A DNA stretch of 52,569 bases, taken from a virus. Shown in pieces: positions 20,901-30,200 of the stretch. The stretch covers positions 1 through 52,569 of the IMG/VR virus record IMGVR_UViG_3300031787_000171, one strand, 5' to 3'. Both the position numbers and the translations under genes were made by a program. Every line of letters starts with the position of its first letter. Within the stretch, counting starts at the first letter, position 1. Below the pieces are notes generated by a model. It saw only the letters and a program-made list of their open reading frames with translations, made no database searches and was not told the DNA's origin.

Positions 20901-23423
20901 GCACAAAAGAAAATTTTAGTTTTGACTAATGGTGATATAAACATTTTACAAGGAACTAGTGAAGAACTTTTTGAATCAGAATCTGATAAATTTGAAGCGG
21001 AAAAAAGAACTTTAGATTTAGCAGACACAATTAAAAAACAAAATGTTGATATATATGTTGCAGACATTGGTGAATATAATTCACAATCTCAAGAATTCAG
21101 CATAAAACTTGCATCAAGAAGAAGTTTGTATTTTAATCTTAAAAGATATTTGGTTTCTGGTGACGGTAAACCAGAAGATTTTGTAGAATATGTAGCATAT
21201 AGATTAAATAATCAAGTTCCGCTTGCACCATCTTGGAATAAAGCAATTAGAAGTGCAGAAGGTGGTTGGGTTGGAGTTAACGATGCCTCGGATATGTTTT
21301 TAAATCCTGGTGACTACCTAATCTATGTACACCAAGGTAGTGTAATATATCGAAGTACTGGTGTTGGAAAAGATTTTACCACACCTGCATTAGATTTCAC
21401 AATTAACATGAAATTAGATGGTTGGGATTATTTAAACAACTATTTTACATTATCGGCAGTTGGTCCTTTTTATGGCGGGAAACCTTTTTGGGCCAAAGTT
21501 TACACCGACATTGATAAAAATAATAATTTTCACAAAGAAACATCCAAGTTTTCGGGAAATCCTAGATATGTTAAAGAATATGTTCGTGTTACTCAACCAG
21601 AAATATCAACGATGTTGTTAAAAACTGGTGATGAACTTTCATACAAAAGATATTTAAATCAAAATTTAACATGGAATCAACAATTTACTTTTAATGTAAC
21701 CCTTTCACCTTTAATGTGGAAAAAAATTAAATTTACAAAAGAACTTTCAAGTTTAAAGGATTTAATAAAAAACAACCCATATGAATATGTATCAGAAATA
21801 ACAGAGGAACCAAGTGATATTATTCTAGAAAGTTATTCTTCTTTTAATCCTTCTTATTACAACTATTATGCAAGAAAATCTTTTAAGTATAGCCAAGATT
21901 TATTTTTAAATAAAAGGTGTGAAGAAACCTTTGTCGTTTATAACACGGCGGCTACAATTGTTCCAGATGAACCTTATGCAAACATATCAAATATTCATTT
22001 TCCAACCGTAGCAACAGTACCCATTCCGATAAATGCAGTTAGTAAAAAACAAGTTGGTGAATATTTATTACCAGATAAATTAGGAGTGAGTACCTATCGC
22101 GGAAAAGGATATACAATATCTATTGATAATGATAATCTTTCTATGATTGATGAGAAGTCAGAAAGATTGTTTTTAGATTTAGGAAAATATGGTCCAAGAA
22201 ACAGAGGTTTAACTAAAAAAGATCAAATAACACCAACTAAAATATCAAGCATTGATAGTAGATGGATGTACGAACCTTATGGTAGAGGTAAAAGATCTGG
22301 TGTAATAGATGAAACAAAAGAAGATCAAAAATTTACACCTTATCAAACGACATATGAAGTTGAAAAAGAACATAAGTTCGGGGTTACTAGAACCACCGAT
22401 TTATTTCAATTTTGGACGCCGCCAATACCCCCAACGTGGAATCAACCAGATTTATATCCATTAACTTTTAGAAAAGAATTAACACCAGAAAACTACGAGA
22501 AAAGAAAAGAAAGATTATTAGTAAATGAGGGTGAATTAGTAGAATGGAGAACAGATTTGTTTGGATATGATTATGGTCTATATAAACAAACTATTCCAAG
22601 CTCTCTTCCAGATTTAGATATATGGTTTAAATCAGATTTTGGAACATTAAAAAATGTTAATCCAAATATTAATGCAGTTAATGGAGAACCGATTACAAGA
22701 TGGTTAAATAAAAAAGGCGGAATTTCTCATTTTGACTCTTATAAAAGTCTGTTTAGCACAGAAGCACCCATTTTGACATCAAATTATATAAACGGAAAAC
22801 CTGCTTTATATTTTAATGGGAATGCTAATATGTTATTTCCGTATCTTTTAACAAATCAAAACGAATTAACTATATTCGTTGTAGGTCAATTTTTAAATGT
22901 TGGTACCACATTTGCCCAACAAAACTATCAACCAATGGTATCTATTTCTTTATCTTCTGGTTTGAATTATCAAGCTCAATATTTTAATAACGAAACCTTC
23001 TCATTATACTCAGAATATGGAAATAATGCTTTTGGTTATGGTAATTCTTATTTAGATTCTGTTTCTCCAACAATGAGCGGAACACCCATTAAATTAAATT
23101 ACAGTAAGGATGGTATTGCTGAATTACAATTTACTAATAATAAAGTTAATTTGTTTGAATTTTCATTTAGAAATGGTTTCTCTGAAACATTTATAAATAA
23201 ACAATATTATTTGAATACTACTGATTATGGAAAAAGTTTAAACCTTCCTCTTTATTCTTCGGTTGGTGTTAATAATAGTGGTGGTTTGTGGATAGGTTCT
23301 TATGGTGGAGGTCAATATCCAACAGAATGTGCGATCATGGAAATCTTTATCTTTAAAAGATTTTTAACTAACAAAGAAAAAATTGATATGAGAAATTATA
23401 TTTTTAAAGAATATAATTTATAA
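17982..23423 (+). CDS. Giant virion protein with VWA domain and C-terminal lectin-like domain (1813 aa)
   Basis: Four regions are visible. Residues 1-350 are helical and unrecognised. Two copies of a beta module follow (GATAGSGFDVSDLIF...IEGAWF near 360; GAVAGRSFEESDIIY...IEAAWL near 570). A von Willebrand A domain lies at about 841-1060: DLVVLVDQSKS supplies the MIDAS DxSxS, followed by ISFITFGTTA, TNVYDAL and KKILVLTNGD. The last 270 residues form a concanavalin/LamG-like domain (DLDIWFKSDFG, GKPALYFNG, LTIFVVGQF, ending in GGLWIGSYGGG and FIFKRFLT). VWA domains bind ligands or surfaces through a metal ion. Together with the lectin fold this suggests a host-surface adhesin on the tail. Its stop is interleaved with the stop of the convergent Dps-like gene (TTATAA). 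Confidence 0.8.
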   Translation: MAVSFDTNIPLPYKEWVANQDTLNSAIARQKYNEYLISWYATKGLEKNEFKDSLKQNYIQLVKDLSFLFGQKEKDQFLADIDYKNEEELIFAIPFFAKKLKEISIVLSRKREAVKEAKLRYNLVGSNNALEKLLYEYILRGFTNTEGSITQVPASPILNLFPDLSAVKDNFFIEVEELHDANTYFDSDPSVGIDEYVNIESLVNTTPFEGFSSDEIRGILSTRFLPKISENPLSRLFAEYVTNQIREDDGELEPELPFRLANYNFPENNIPTDTTSLSSLSALIYNQIEASQKYLGENVYGLTAVRLKDVYQPDEKLTIDLQEGNSWFLWPSGTKNLDNLQFVNTFEPIPLNKANFLDSGATAGSGFDVSDLIFTEKNGVIEGAWFNGEKIIQVDDSMNVRIERQTQKTFIFPFPGFNLSSKGNNFLGYNVRDDIFDKFNLLDSNVKKELLQFYYTTKLPLCSVEPIYLNQTNLPDNGAYAGVFSNQADTITKYQKQTEPLAVYDEVNRTPIEEAFLYKFENTDLPITSGINNILWPVLITNKLPDLPITIQKDTALPILLSEVNVPKTMQGAVAGRSFEESDIIYKLSNKSSEPIEAAWLGTQGLDVMDYYTGSTQVYFASAEKCAEYVDGPVQFGLFTKINPSEKVSFVWGDRDTPLDEVIKFIEHADYCPYGKKSHNYYGDQDYLNTTPIFTKDYWKECNCKSVIFSPIGHIGDRFTDYNAITDFIFADPEGVGVDFAINTWKDSRNLDYSQSPQFAFYQLNQNNPDGLSLNDNPIGWGRGKWKNPTNTPFILKTGRRYTYSRSSFRKNKTDVSQSPYLIVKYPYKKVLGYIYSNQPIDLVVLVDQSKSQLLDLPTVKEILVGLIQNFLGKNKLDIQISFITFGTTASVLTYLSKDQAMMDLYLSSVSVSEDPQEQFTNVYDALQLAQFILNYPSSETEFLNVRNLCSKLNYTIANPVLQPQAFNIPNPKAQKKILVLTNGDINILQGTSEELFESESDKFEAEKRTLDLADTIKKQNVDIYVADIGEYNSQSQEFSIKLASRRSLYFNLKRYLVSGDGKPEDFVEYVAYRLNNQVPLAPSWNKAIRSAEGGWVGVNDASDMFLNPGDYLIYVHQGSVIYRSTGVGKDFTTPALDFTINMKLDGWDYLNNYFTLSAVGPFYGGKPFWAKVYTDIDKNNNFHKETSKFSGNPRYVKEYVRVTQPEISTMLLKTGDELSYKRYLNQNLTWNQQFTFNVTLSPLMWKKIKFTKELSSLKDLIKNNPYEYVSEITEEPSDIILESYSSFNPSYYNYYARKSFKYSQDLFLNKRCEETFVVYNTAATIVPDEPYANISNIHFPTVATVPIPINAVSKKQVGEYLLPDKLGVSTYRGKGYTISIDNDNLSMIDEKSERLFLDLGKYGPRNRGLTKKDQITPTKISSIDSRWMYEPYGRGKRSGVIDETKEDQKFTPYQTTYEVEKEHKFGVTRTTDLFQFWTPPIPPTWNQPDLYPLTFRKELTPENYEKRKERLLVNEGELVEWRTDLFGYDYGLYKQTIPSSLPDLDIWFKSDFGTLKNVNPNINAVNGEPITRWLNKKGGISHFDSYKSLFSTEAPILTSNYINGKPALYFNGNANMLFPYLLTNQNELTIFVVGQFLNVGTTFAQQNYQPMVSISLSSGLNYQAQYFNNETFSLYSEYGNNAFGYGNSYLDSVSPTMSGTPIKLNYSKDGIAELQFTNNKVNLFEFSFRNGFSETFINKQYYLNTTDYGKSLNLPLYSSVGVNNSGGLWIGSYGGGQYPTECAIMEIFIFKRFLTNKEKIDMRNYIFKEYNL

Positions 23424-23891
23424 TTTTATCATAGATAAAAGATATTCAGTCTTATTAAGCTCTGAAATAATTTCTTCTTTTGTGTTATTTATACCTGACT
23501 GAACAGTATCAACATACTGTATAAATTCTAAAGAGCATAACAAATTTTTTAAAACAGTTTTTGTTTGATCGAACACGTTTATAATTTTTTGATCATCTTG
23601 ATAATTTTCCAAACTTTCAATGTTATCAACAATTAAATTTAATTTAGGGAAAAAAACATTCGAAGTTTTTGAAGTTCCAATAATTTCTTCTTGCATTTTG
23701 TCAAAAAGATTATTTAAATTATCATATAAATTTCCTAAAATTTTATGAATATTATAATCTTGAGTATACCAATGTGCCATCTTTATGCTGCTTACAATTT
23801 TATTTAAAAATAATCCAAATTCTCTAGTAGTATCTAAACTATTAACAATTTGAATTTGTGTTGATTGGTTGGTATCGATTGTAATGTTCAT
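23418..23891 (-). CDS. Dps/ferritin-like helical protein
   Basis: Residues 37-72 read KMAHWYTQDYNIHKILGNLY, then DNLNNLFDKMQEEIIG. This closely follows the Dps pattern (AHW..., HxxL, LxDxxxE) in which His and acidic residues bind iron. H40, H49, D64 and E68 correspond to ferroxidase ligands, although the second Asp of Dps (four residues after the second His) is Gly here. The length (157 aa) and all-helical composition also fit. Related phage proteins are, as I recall, catalogued as DUF5856. It sits at the end of a late virion operon, so it may be a four-helix structural or DNA-packing protein rather than an iron store. Confidence 0.65.
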   Translation of the reverse strand: MNITIDTNQSTQIQIVNSLDTTREFGLFLNKIVSSIKMAHWYTQDYNIHKILGNLYDNLNNLFDKMQEEIIGTSKTSNVFFPKLNLIVDNIESLENYQDDQKIINVFDQTKTVLKNLLCSLEFIQYVDTVQSGINNTKEEIISELNKTEYLLSMIKL

Positions 23892-24367
23892 GATAATTTA
23901 TATATTTCTGTTTTTATAAAATAATTTTCAAATTCTGTATTATTTGAGTTTACTAATCTATACTCTTGTCCATTGTTATTTTTTATAGTTTTTGAAAAAT
24001 CAACTTTTTTATGTTCTTCGGGAACTTCTTTGTGATTTAAATACTGATTATTTTCTTCTCTTTTTTCTTCTTGTAATTGTGCAGATAACGCATTTTTTTC
24101 AAGATCATAATTAACTTCATATCCTAGATCTTCAAAATCTTTTTTGAGAGAAAGATTTAATTCTGTGTAATCTTTAAAAAATAAACGCCATACAGGAATT
24201 GGAAAAATTACATTTAATGCTTGTGATCTTTGTGAGCAAGCTTGACATTGATCTTTTTGACCTGTTAAAAATAAAGGTAACCAGCTTAAAAACTTACTGT
24301 GAAGAATACACCCTATTATATCCCCTAAACCGCGAGCGTATCTACATTTTAAAAAAGGATTTTTCAT
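23888..24367 (-). CDS. Hypothetical protein with Cys motif, 159 aa
   Basis: Not a named family. The first 65 residues look conserved: CRYARGLGDIIGCILHSKF, then LTGQKDQCQACSQRSQALN and PIPVWRLFF. C8, C20, H23 and the pair C41-x2-C44 could make a zinc site. The C-terminal half is charged and helical (QLQEEKREENNQYL). I have an impression of similar N-terminal blocks in other phage structural neighbourhoods but cannot name one. It overlaps the Dps-like gene by ATGA, so both are made together under the late octamer at 24374. Confidence 0.65.
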   Translation of the reverse strand: MKNPFLKCRYARGLGDIIGCILHSKFLSWLPLFLTGQKDQCQACSQRSQALNVIFPIPVWRLFFKDYTELNLSLKKDFEDLGYEVNYDLEKNALSAQLQEEKREENNQYLNHKEVPEEHKKVDFSKTIKNNNGQEYRLVNSNNTEFENYFIKTEIYKLS

Positions 24368-24373
24368 TTTTTT

Positions 24374-24381
24374 TATTTATT
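24374..24381 (-). promoter_or_regulatory. Late promoter octamer for the Cys-motif/Dps-like operon
   Basis: AATAAATA on the minus strand ends 7 bases before the ATG at 24367. Confidence 0.6.
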
Positions 24382-24406
24382 TTTCAATTTAAAATAATCA
24401 ACTTGT

Positions 24407-25636
24407 TTATATAGGAACAGTTTTTCTTAAAAATGCATCAATTTTTGGTCCAATTCCTCTATATTCTCTATAGATAAAGTTAACCGCCACATCTTTAGGT
24501 ATTGGCATTACCCAAGTTTTTACAATTACCCCGTCTTCTTTTGCATAAACTTGATTTAAATCCCAACCAAGAATTATTTGTTTTGATTGATATGTACCTC
24601 TAGCCATGCCGCTATTTTTTTCTGTATATTCATAAGTGAATATTTTTCCATCTTGAGATAAGAACGTCAAAGTCAAAGATCCGCCTTGACTAATAGCTTC
24701 TACACTAAAATATAAATCTCTATTATAGTATTGGTTAAATATAATATTTCTGGCATTTCCTTTTACTAAAGTTGTTCTTTGTCCTAATGGTGGGTTTGGT
24801 TCAACAAATTTTAGTGTAGTTGCAATACCAGTTTCAGGGTTATAATATGGTACTTCTATTGTCGCCGCTCCCGATGGGTTTGGGTCTGCACCAGAAATTG
24901 GAGCAGTTAAAGACCCTGATGTTTTCAAAGTATTTTTAACAGCATCGTTTATATATCCCTTATAAGACCATTCTCTTTTATTTTTATTTTCGAATGTGAG
25001 TATGACATTTGTCCAAAAATTATTATCACCTTTAGAGTAATATGCATTTATTTGTCTATAATCATAACCAACTCCAGTATCTTTTACTAAAGAAAAACTT
25101 GGCATTGTTGGGGTATTTACAGAATTTCCATCCAAATTAGTATATGTATATGATATTATGTTGCTTCCTAAATTACTATAAACAGGAACAACAACATTAA
25201 AAAAAGCGTTTAATTTGTATGATGAAGCGGGGTAATTTAAATTTATATGACGCAAACAAGTTGCAGTCATGTATGGCATAAAAGTTTCGCTAGTATTATA
25301 AACAAAATAATTTCCTGCTGTTCTATCATTTGGGTATGAAATTGTTGTATCATGTCTTTCCCAATAAGAACTTAATAGATTTAATCCGGTGTAAGTTCTA
25401 TCAAAACGAAAAGTGTTTGTCATCTGTGTCAAATTATCATTAAATGATTTTTGATTAGAAGATAAATCTCTTACTGTTAACAAAAGAGGGATGTTTCCCC
25501 TACTAGTTGAAAAAAATAAAGAAGAAAGATTGCAAATCAAACTATCTAATCCAAGGAAATTAAAATTGTGTTTTCCCAACGAATCTCCCACACATTCATA
25601 TGGTTCTATATTAAATGTTATATTTCTTTCATTCAT
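24407..25636 (-). CDS. Hypothetical virion structural protein, 409 aa
   Basis: Not recognised. The protein is rich in Asn, Thr, Tyr and Phe with beta-sandwich-like segments (YKLNAFFNVVVPVYSN, WTNVILTFENKNKREWSYKG, GSLTLTFLSQDGKIFTYEYT). It lacks long helices and has only two Cys. Composition and position at the end of a four-gene tail operon indicate a tail or baseplate-periphery protein. It starts 1 base after the stop of the Cys-rich paralogue, so translation is probably coupled. Confidence 0.7.
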   Translation of the reverse strand: MNERNITFNIEPYECVGDSLGKHNFNFLGLDSLICNLSSLFFSTSRGNIPLLLTVRDLSSNQKSFNDNLTQMTNTFRFDRTYTGLNLLSSYWERHDTTISYPNDRTAGNYFVYNTSETFMPYMTATCLRHINLNYPASSYKLNAFFNVVVPVYSNLGSNIISYTYTNLDGNSVNTPTMPSFSLVKDTGVGYDYRQINAYYSKGDNNFWTNVILTFENKNKREWSYKGYINDAVKNTLKTSGSLTAPISGADPNPSGAATIEVPYYNPETGIATTLKFVEPNPPLGQRTTLVKGNARNIIFNQYYNRDLYFSVEAISQGGSLTLTFLSQDGKIFTYEYTEKNSGMARGTYQSKQIILGWDLNQVYAKEDGVIVKTWVMPIPKDVAVNFIYREYRGIGPKIDAFLRKTVPI

Positions 25637-25637
25637 A

Positions 25638-26417
25638 TTATAATCTTGTTAATGTTTTTTCAAAAACCCATTGACAATCCTTAACCATAAAAACAAACGC
25701 ATTCATTTCTGATTTTTCATGGGAATTTGCCAAATTTACAATCATGTGTGTTCTTATGTAAGATGCTTTGCTTGTTGTGTTTGTTTTTGAAAAATTACAA
25801 TTTAGTGAACCACACCTATGACAATATGAACAACCTCTTCCATCACACCAAAATGTTCCCTGTTGACACGGTACATAGCTTGTAAAGCATTGGGAACAAT
25901 AAGCACATACTCTAACGGGTGCTGAAGTACATACAGTCGAATCGTTTAAGGTAAATGTGGAGTTAATTGCTTGACTGTTTTCTAAATTAAAACTGTATAT
26001 AATAATTCTTTGTCCTTCAACATAATACGGCAAAGGTGATGTTTTTCTAAAAATTGGATAATACACATCTAACCAGTTTTTAAATCTAGTTTGAATGACG
26101 TTGGGTTGATATAAAGCGATATTTGGTCCCTCAGTATATGGATAAAAAACTGTTATTGGTGTTATCCATTTGGCACTATTTGCTTCAAAGGTTGTTGATG
26201 CGGTTTGCCATCTTGGAAAATTTGAAGCAACTTCTTTAGTTGCTTCTTTTAAAAAGGTTTTTCTTTCCTCATAATATTGAGCCATTGGTATCCAAAATTT
26301 TTGTGCGCTTAATTGAATTGATGATACTAATTTATCTAATTCGTAAGAGTTTTGATTTAATGTAGATAGGGTGTTGCCTATCGAACTTGAAGTTGTAAGC
26401 ATATAAAGACTGTTCAT
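25638..26417 (-). CDS. Cys-rich virion protein, paralogue 2 (259 aa)
   Basis: The start is taken at the ATG at 26417 (MNSLYMLTTSSS), which overlaps the upstream stop as ATGA and has GGGGG 8 bases upstream; the frame is open 5 codons further. The N-terminal part contains FEANSAKWITPITVFYPYT and FKNWLDVYYPIF, matching FAANSATW, FSVIYPYI and VKNWLTVNYKPL in the next gene, so the two are paralogues. The C-terminal 100 residues hold many Cys (CAYCSQCF, CDGRGCSYCHRCGSLNC), consistent with zinc knuckles or disulphides. Inference: a tail-tip or fibre-junction protein. Confidence 0.7.
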   Translation of the reverse strand: MNSLYMLTTSSSIGNTLSTLNQNSYELDKLVSSIQLSAQKFWIPMAQYYEERKTFLKEATKEVASNFPRWQTASTTFEANSAKWITPITVFYPYTEGPNIALYQPNVIQTRFKNWLDVYYPIFRKTSPLPYYVEGQRIIIYSFNLENSQAINSTFTLNDSTVCTSAPVRVCAYCSQCFTSYVPCQQGTFWCDGRGCSYCHRCGSLNCNFSKTNTTSKASYIRTHMIVNLANSHEKSEMNAFVFMVKDCQWVFEKTLTRL

Positions 26418-27286
26418 GATATTAACCCCCATTCATTATTATTTAATTTTCTAAATTTTAACAAAATACATTTAGCAGTATATCTATCGGTATAATTTGG
26501 AGTAGTTCCAGAAACTGATAATGTTTTTTTGTTATAGCTTGTGCAATTTCCAGTGGCACACTTATTCACAACTCTTCTCTCACACTCTGCCCAAGGATTC
26601 ACACACCTTTTTCCCTTTCCTTTCCAATTAAAATTTATGTTACAACCTGCATGTGGTAATAATAATGCACAAGAATTATCAGCCGTTGATGGAACTATTC
26701 TTATAAATCTACTCAACCAACCAGCTTGGCCACCATATCTCTCTCCTCCTGCACCAGTACAACATACTTGTGTTGATGGTGCTTGAACTTCACAAGATTC
26801 ATAAAAACTATTCGAAAAAGAATAATTAAATGTATCAATTTTATATAAGTTAACATTTACGTAAACAATTTGATTATCGACAAAATCTAATGGTTTATAG
26901 TTTACTGTTAGCCAATTTTTAACAATATTTTGATACTGAATCGTGTTTGAGTTCCAAGTATTTAATAAATTAATGTAAGGATATATCACCGAAAATGGTT
27001 TATTCCAAGATGCACTTAAAGTATTAATAGTAGAATAAAACGAATTATAATTATTTTTTCCTTTGGATGTATTACTAGCACCCAAATTCCATGTAGCACT
27101 ATTTGCAGCAAAACTTGTGTAAAGTGCATTAAATTGATTTGCGTAAGGAATAAGTTGATCGATTGCTGCGGATAAATTTAAAAAATTGCTGTTAATCAAA
27201 TCGATAGAATTTGATAAACAAAGTCTTTCATCAATTAAAAAGATGTTGTTGCAGCTTTGGTCTGTTTTTTCAAAATTGTTATCCAT
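26414..27286 (-). CDS. Cys-rich virion protein, paralogue 1 (290 aa)
   Basis: The N-terminal 150 residues share a pattern with the next gene downstream: FAANSATW, FSVIYPYI, IVKNWLTVNYKPL, and a long beta strand (QIVYVNVNLYKI). The C-terminal part has about a dozen Cys (ESCEVQ, QVCCTGAGG, GCNINFNWKGKGKRCVNPW, ECERRVVNKCATGNC), again arranged differently from its paralogue. A Gly/Arg-rich loop lies between. Such Cys density is rare in cytoplasmic phage proteins unless metal is bound. It starts 1 base after the LamG/propeller gene. Confidence 0.7.
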   Translation of the reverse strand: MDNNFEKTDQSCNNIFLIDERLCLSNSIDLINSNFLNLSAAIDQLIPYANQFNALYTSFAANSATWNLGASNTSKGKNNYNSFYSTINTLSASWNKPFSVIYPYINLLNTWNSNTIQYQNIVKNWLTVNYKPLDFVDNQIVYVNVNLYKIDTFNYSFSNSFYESCEVQAPSTQVCCTGAGGERYGGQAGWLSRFIRIVPSTADNSCALLLPHAGCNINFNWKGKGKRCVNPWAECERRVVNKCATGNCTSYNKKTLSVSGTTPNYTDRYTAKCILLKFRKLNNNEWGLIS

Positions 27287-27287
27287 A

Positions 27288-30200
27288 TTATGTCCAATTT
27301 ATTTTATATAATGAAGCATTTGCTGGTGCAATTTTTGATAAGTTAGTTTTAATAGCTTCTTCTATTATTGTTTTTACTTCATTTGAAACGTTTAAATTGT
27401 GTATATTAATGTTGTAGTATTTACTTTTGCTACCTGGCATTTGCATTTTAAACCAATTTTTAACATCTTCGACATAAGATCTTTTTCCTATTAACATATT
27501 CCAAATCATGGTTTTATCATTTGATCCATATTGAGAAGAATAATAAATTTGTTCAATAATTCCTTTTGTTAAAGACTTACCATAAAGTCTTAAATCTGCA
27601 ATCTGTCCTCTAAATTTATAACCATCATTTATCTCAATTATATCGTTTAAATTAGTATTTTTTATCGTTTGAATTCCTAGTAATAAAGATGTTCTAAAAT
27701 CATAAGTTATTTGATATTTTTTAGGCTCAAAATAAACTTCTTTTATCAAATTTGAATCTAAGTAAGTTTTTATATAACCTTCTGTACCATCAAAGGTTAA
27801 AACAAAATGATGCCATCCTTCGTTTAATGCGCTTAGTTCATAATCTAAACTATATAATTGTGGCTCATATCTATTGATATCAGCAATTTTAATTTTCCAT
27901 GCGAACTTTTTATTGATTGTTTTAAACTTGCGAATATTTTGATACCCTGTAATGTCACCTTCACAATATATTATAGGATCATTTTTTTCAAACAATGCAG
28001 TAATATCTAGTTTTGTTAATAAATTACCGTTTGTATCTAATTGATATAATGTTCTTTCAAAGGTATCCACTAAAACTAACCTATCTTCTATATTTTTATT
28101 TTTATAACAAATATTTGTATTTGCATCAGTAGGAACTCTTATAAAATGAATATGGCGTACAATTCCATTTGCTTGTAAACATGGGTCAACGGGAGCAGAT
28201 GAATATTTTCCTATTCTAATAGAAAACTCTATTTTTTCTTCATCAGTATTGATTTTTGTTATAGTATCTTGTTCGTGTGCTATCCATAGGTAGTTATCCG
28301 CATCGCATGTTAAAGATTGAACATTTCCAATGTTTGCGAAAATTTGACTCGTTGAAAGATCTTGTGGGTTTTTTCCTTTATAAAGGTTTCCTCCTAAAAT
28401 TTGCCAAGCTGTATTTTTATTATCTATTATTGAGAATGTTCCATAAATTGGAATAACGTTGTCGTTTAAATCAATTTCAATTCTGTTGATGTTTGGTGCG
28501 ACTTCTACATCATTAACATAAATACCATAAGTGTTGTATTTGACATATCTTTTTAAGATATTATCAAACAAATATATATTTTCTTGACTATCAACTTCTA
28601 TTTGAGAAACGTTATTAATATAATTTCCATAAAATATTTCAACTAGTTTTTGATCATCTATACTAAATTTAGTTGCCGTATAGTTTATCACATCAACAAC
28701 CCAAAAACTATAATCTGGCAATCTTAAAATAAAACGATTCTGATTATTTCCTTTAGCTGGTGGTACATAAATTGTGGGATCTATGTTTTCTAAAATTTCC
28801 GGTCTAGTAATTGCCACTTCATTAATTTTACCAAATCTATAATTTATATTGTAATATTTGTTGTTGTTGCCATTTACTAAAGTAATAATTGGAGTTGTTA
28901 AAGAAGAATCGTTTAACAAACCAAAACCACTGTCATAATAATTTCCAAATATTTGATTACCTTCAACCGCATTCCAATCTTCAACATTTATCCACAAAGA
29001 TGCTGTTAATTTTGTTTGTTCCAATAAAATACTTTTTGCTGGAAATACGGCATGATTTGTTCCGTCAAGTTGAATATAATCGTTTTTTAAATTTTCTGGT
29101 TTATTATAATATAAAATACCATTGTTTTTATATTTTGATTCATCTGTTAATGGATCTGAGTGCCATTTTTCTACGTGTAAAAATTTGGAACCTAATGGTA
29201 AATGTGGATCATTGTTAATTTCATCAACATATTCTAGGTAAGATTTTCTGGTTTCTTTTCCAACATGAAAGTATCGATACAAACCAGCGGGTTCTAGATA
29301 CATCGTTGAAGGAACATCAATAACAAAAGGAGCAGTTGGATCTATTTTCTCGTTATATGAATAAACTTTAGATGTTAAGGCTTCGTTTACTGTATAATAT
29401 GCAGTATTATAAAAACGATCTAACCAAACATATTCACCATTAGAACTTAAATGAAGCCAAGAACACAACCATGTTCCGTTGGTTATATCTTTATTAATAT
29501 TTTTTATGGATGGTAGTTGTGGTTGTCCCACATTTGTTTGTGAATAGTCATCTAGTTTGAAAAATATTCTATCGGAAACAAAAGGTATTTCACCTGCCAA
29601 GGCACCATCTTCAATTAAACTTGATTCTTGTATTTTTTTTCTAATTGATGTTGGAGCAAAATAAAATGGAACGTCTTTATCTGATTCAAATTCAATTTTA
29701 GAGGTGTCGGAATGATATCCCAAATATATTTGAGGTAATCCGTTTGTTTGATTTGTGCCTGAAAATATTTTATGGTAGTCTCTTCTTACTCCCAACTCAT
29801 TCTCTAATATTTCTGAATTTTTAGCATAATAGGCATAGTTATACTCAGGAGTTTGATAGTTTTTTAATCCATGTATATGTAAAGGATATAATGCTTTATC
29901 GTTAGATATTAAAGGATACTCATAAGGAAAAATTCCTAAATAATTTTGACTATATGGCATGTTTGCATATTCAGGGTCTATGTCCAATTGATTTTTTTTA
30001 GTAAGAGGATCTATTTTATATTTTGCAAGAAAACTATTTTTAAGATGTTTTTTATTGGGTTCTAATTTTTTATAAGAAATTAATTTAATTATTGCCGATG
30101 GTGGAATGTTTGATTGAAAAAATGGTGGTAATGCACTTAACCCAAAAGCAGTAGAATCTAAAACTTGATTCACCAAAATTAAAGGATCGTTTATAACAAT

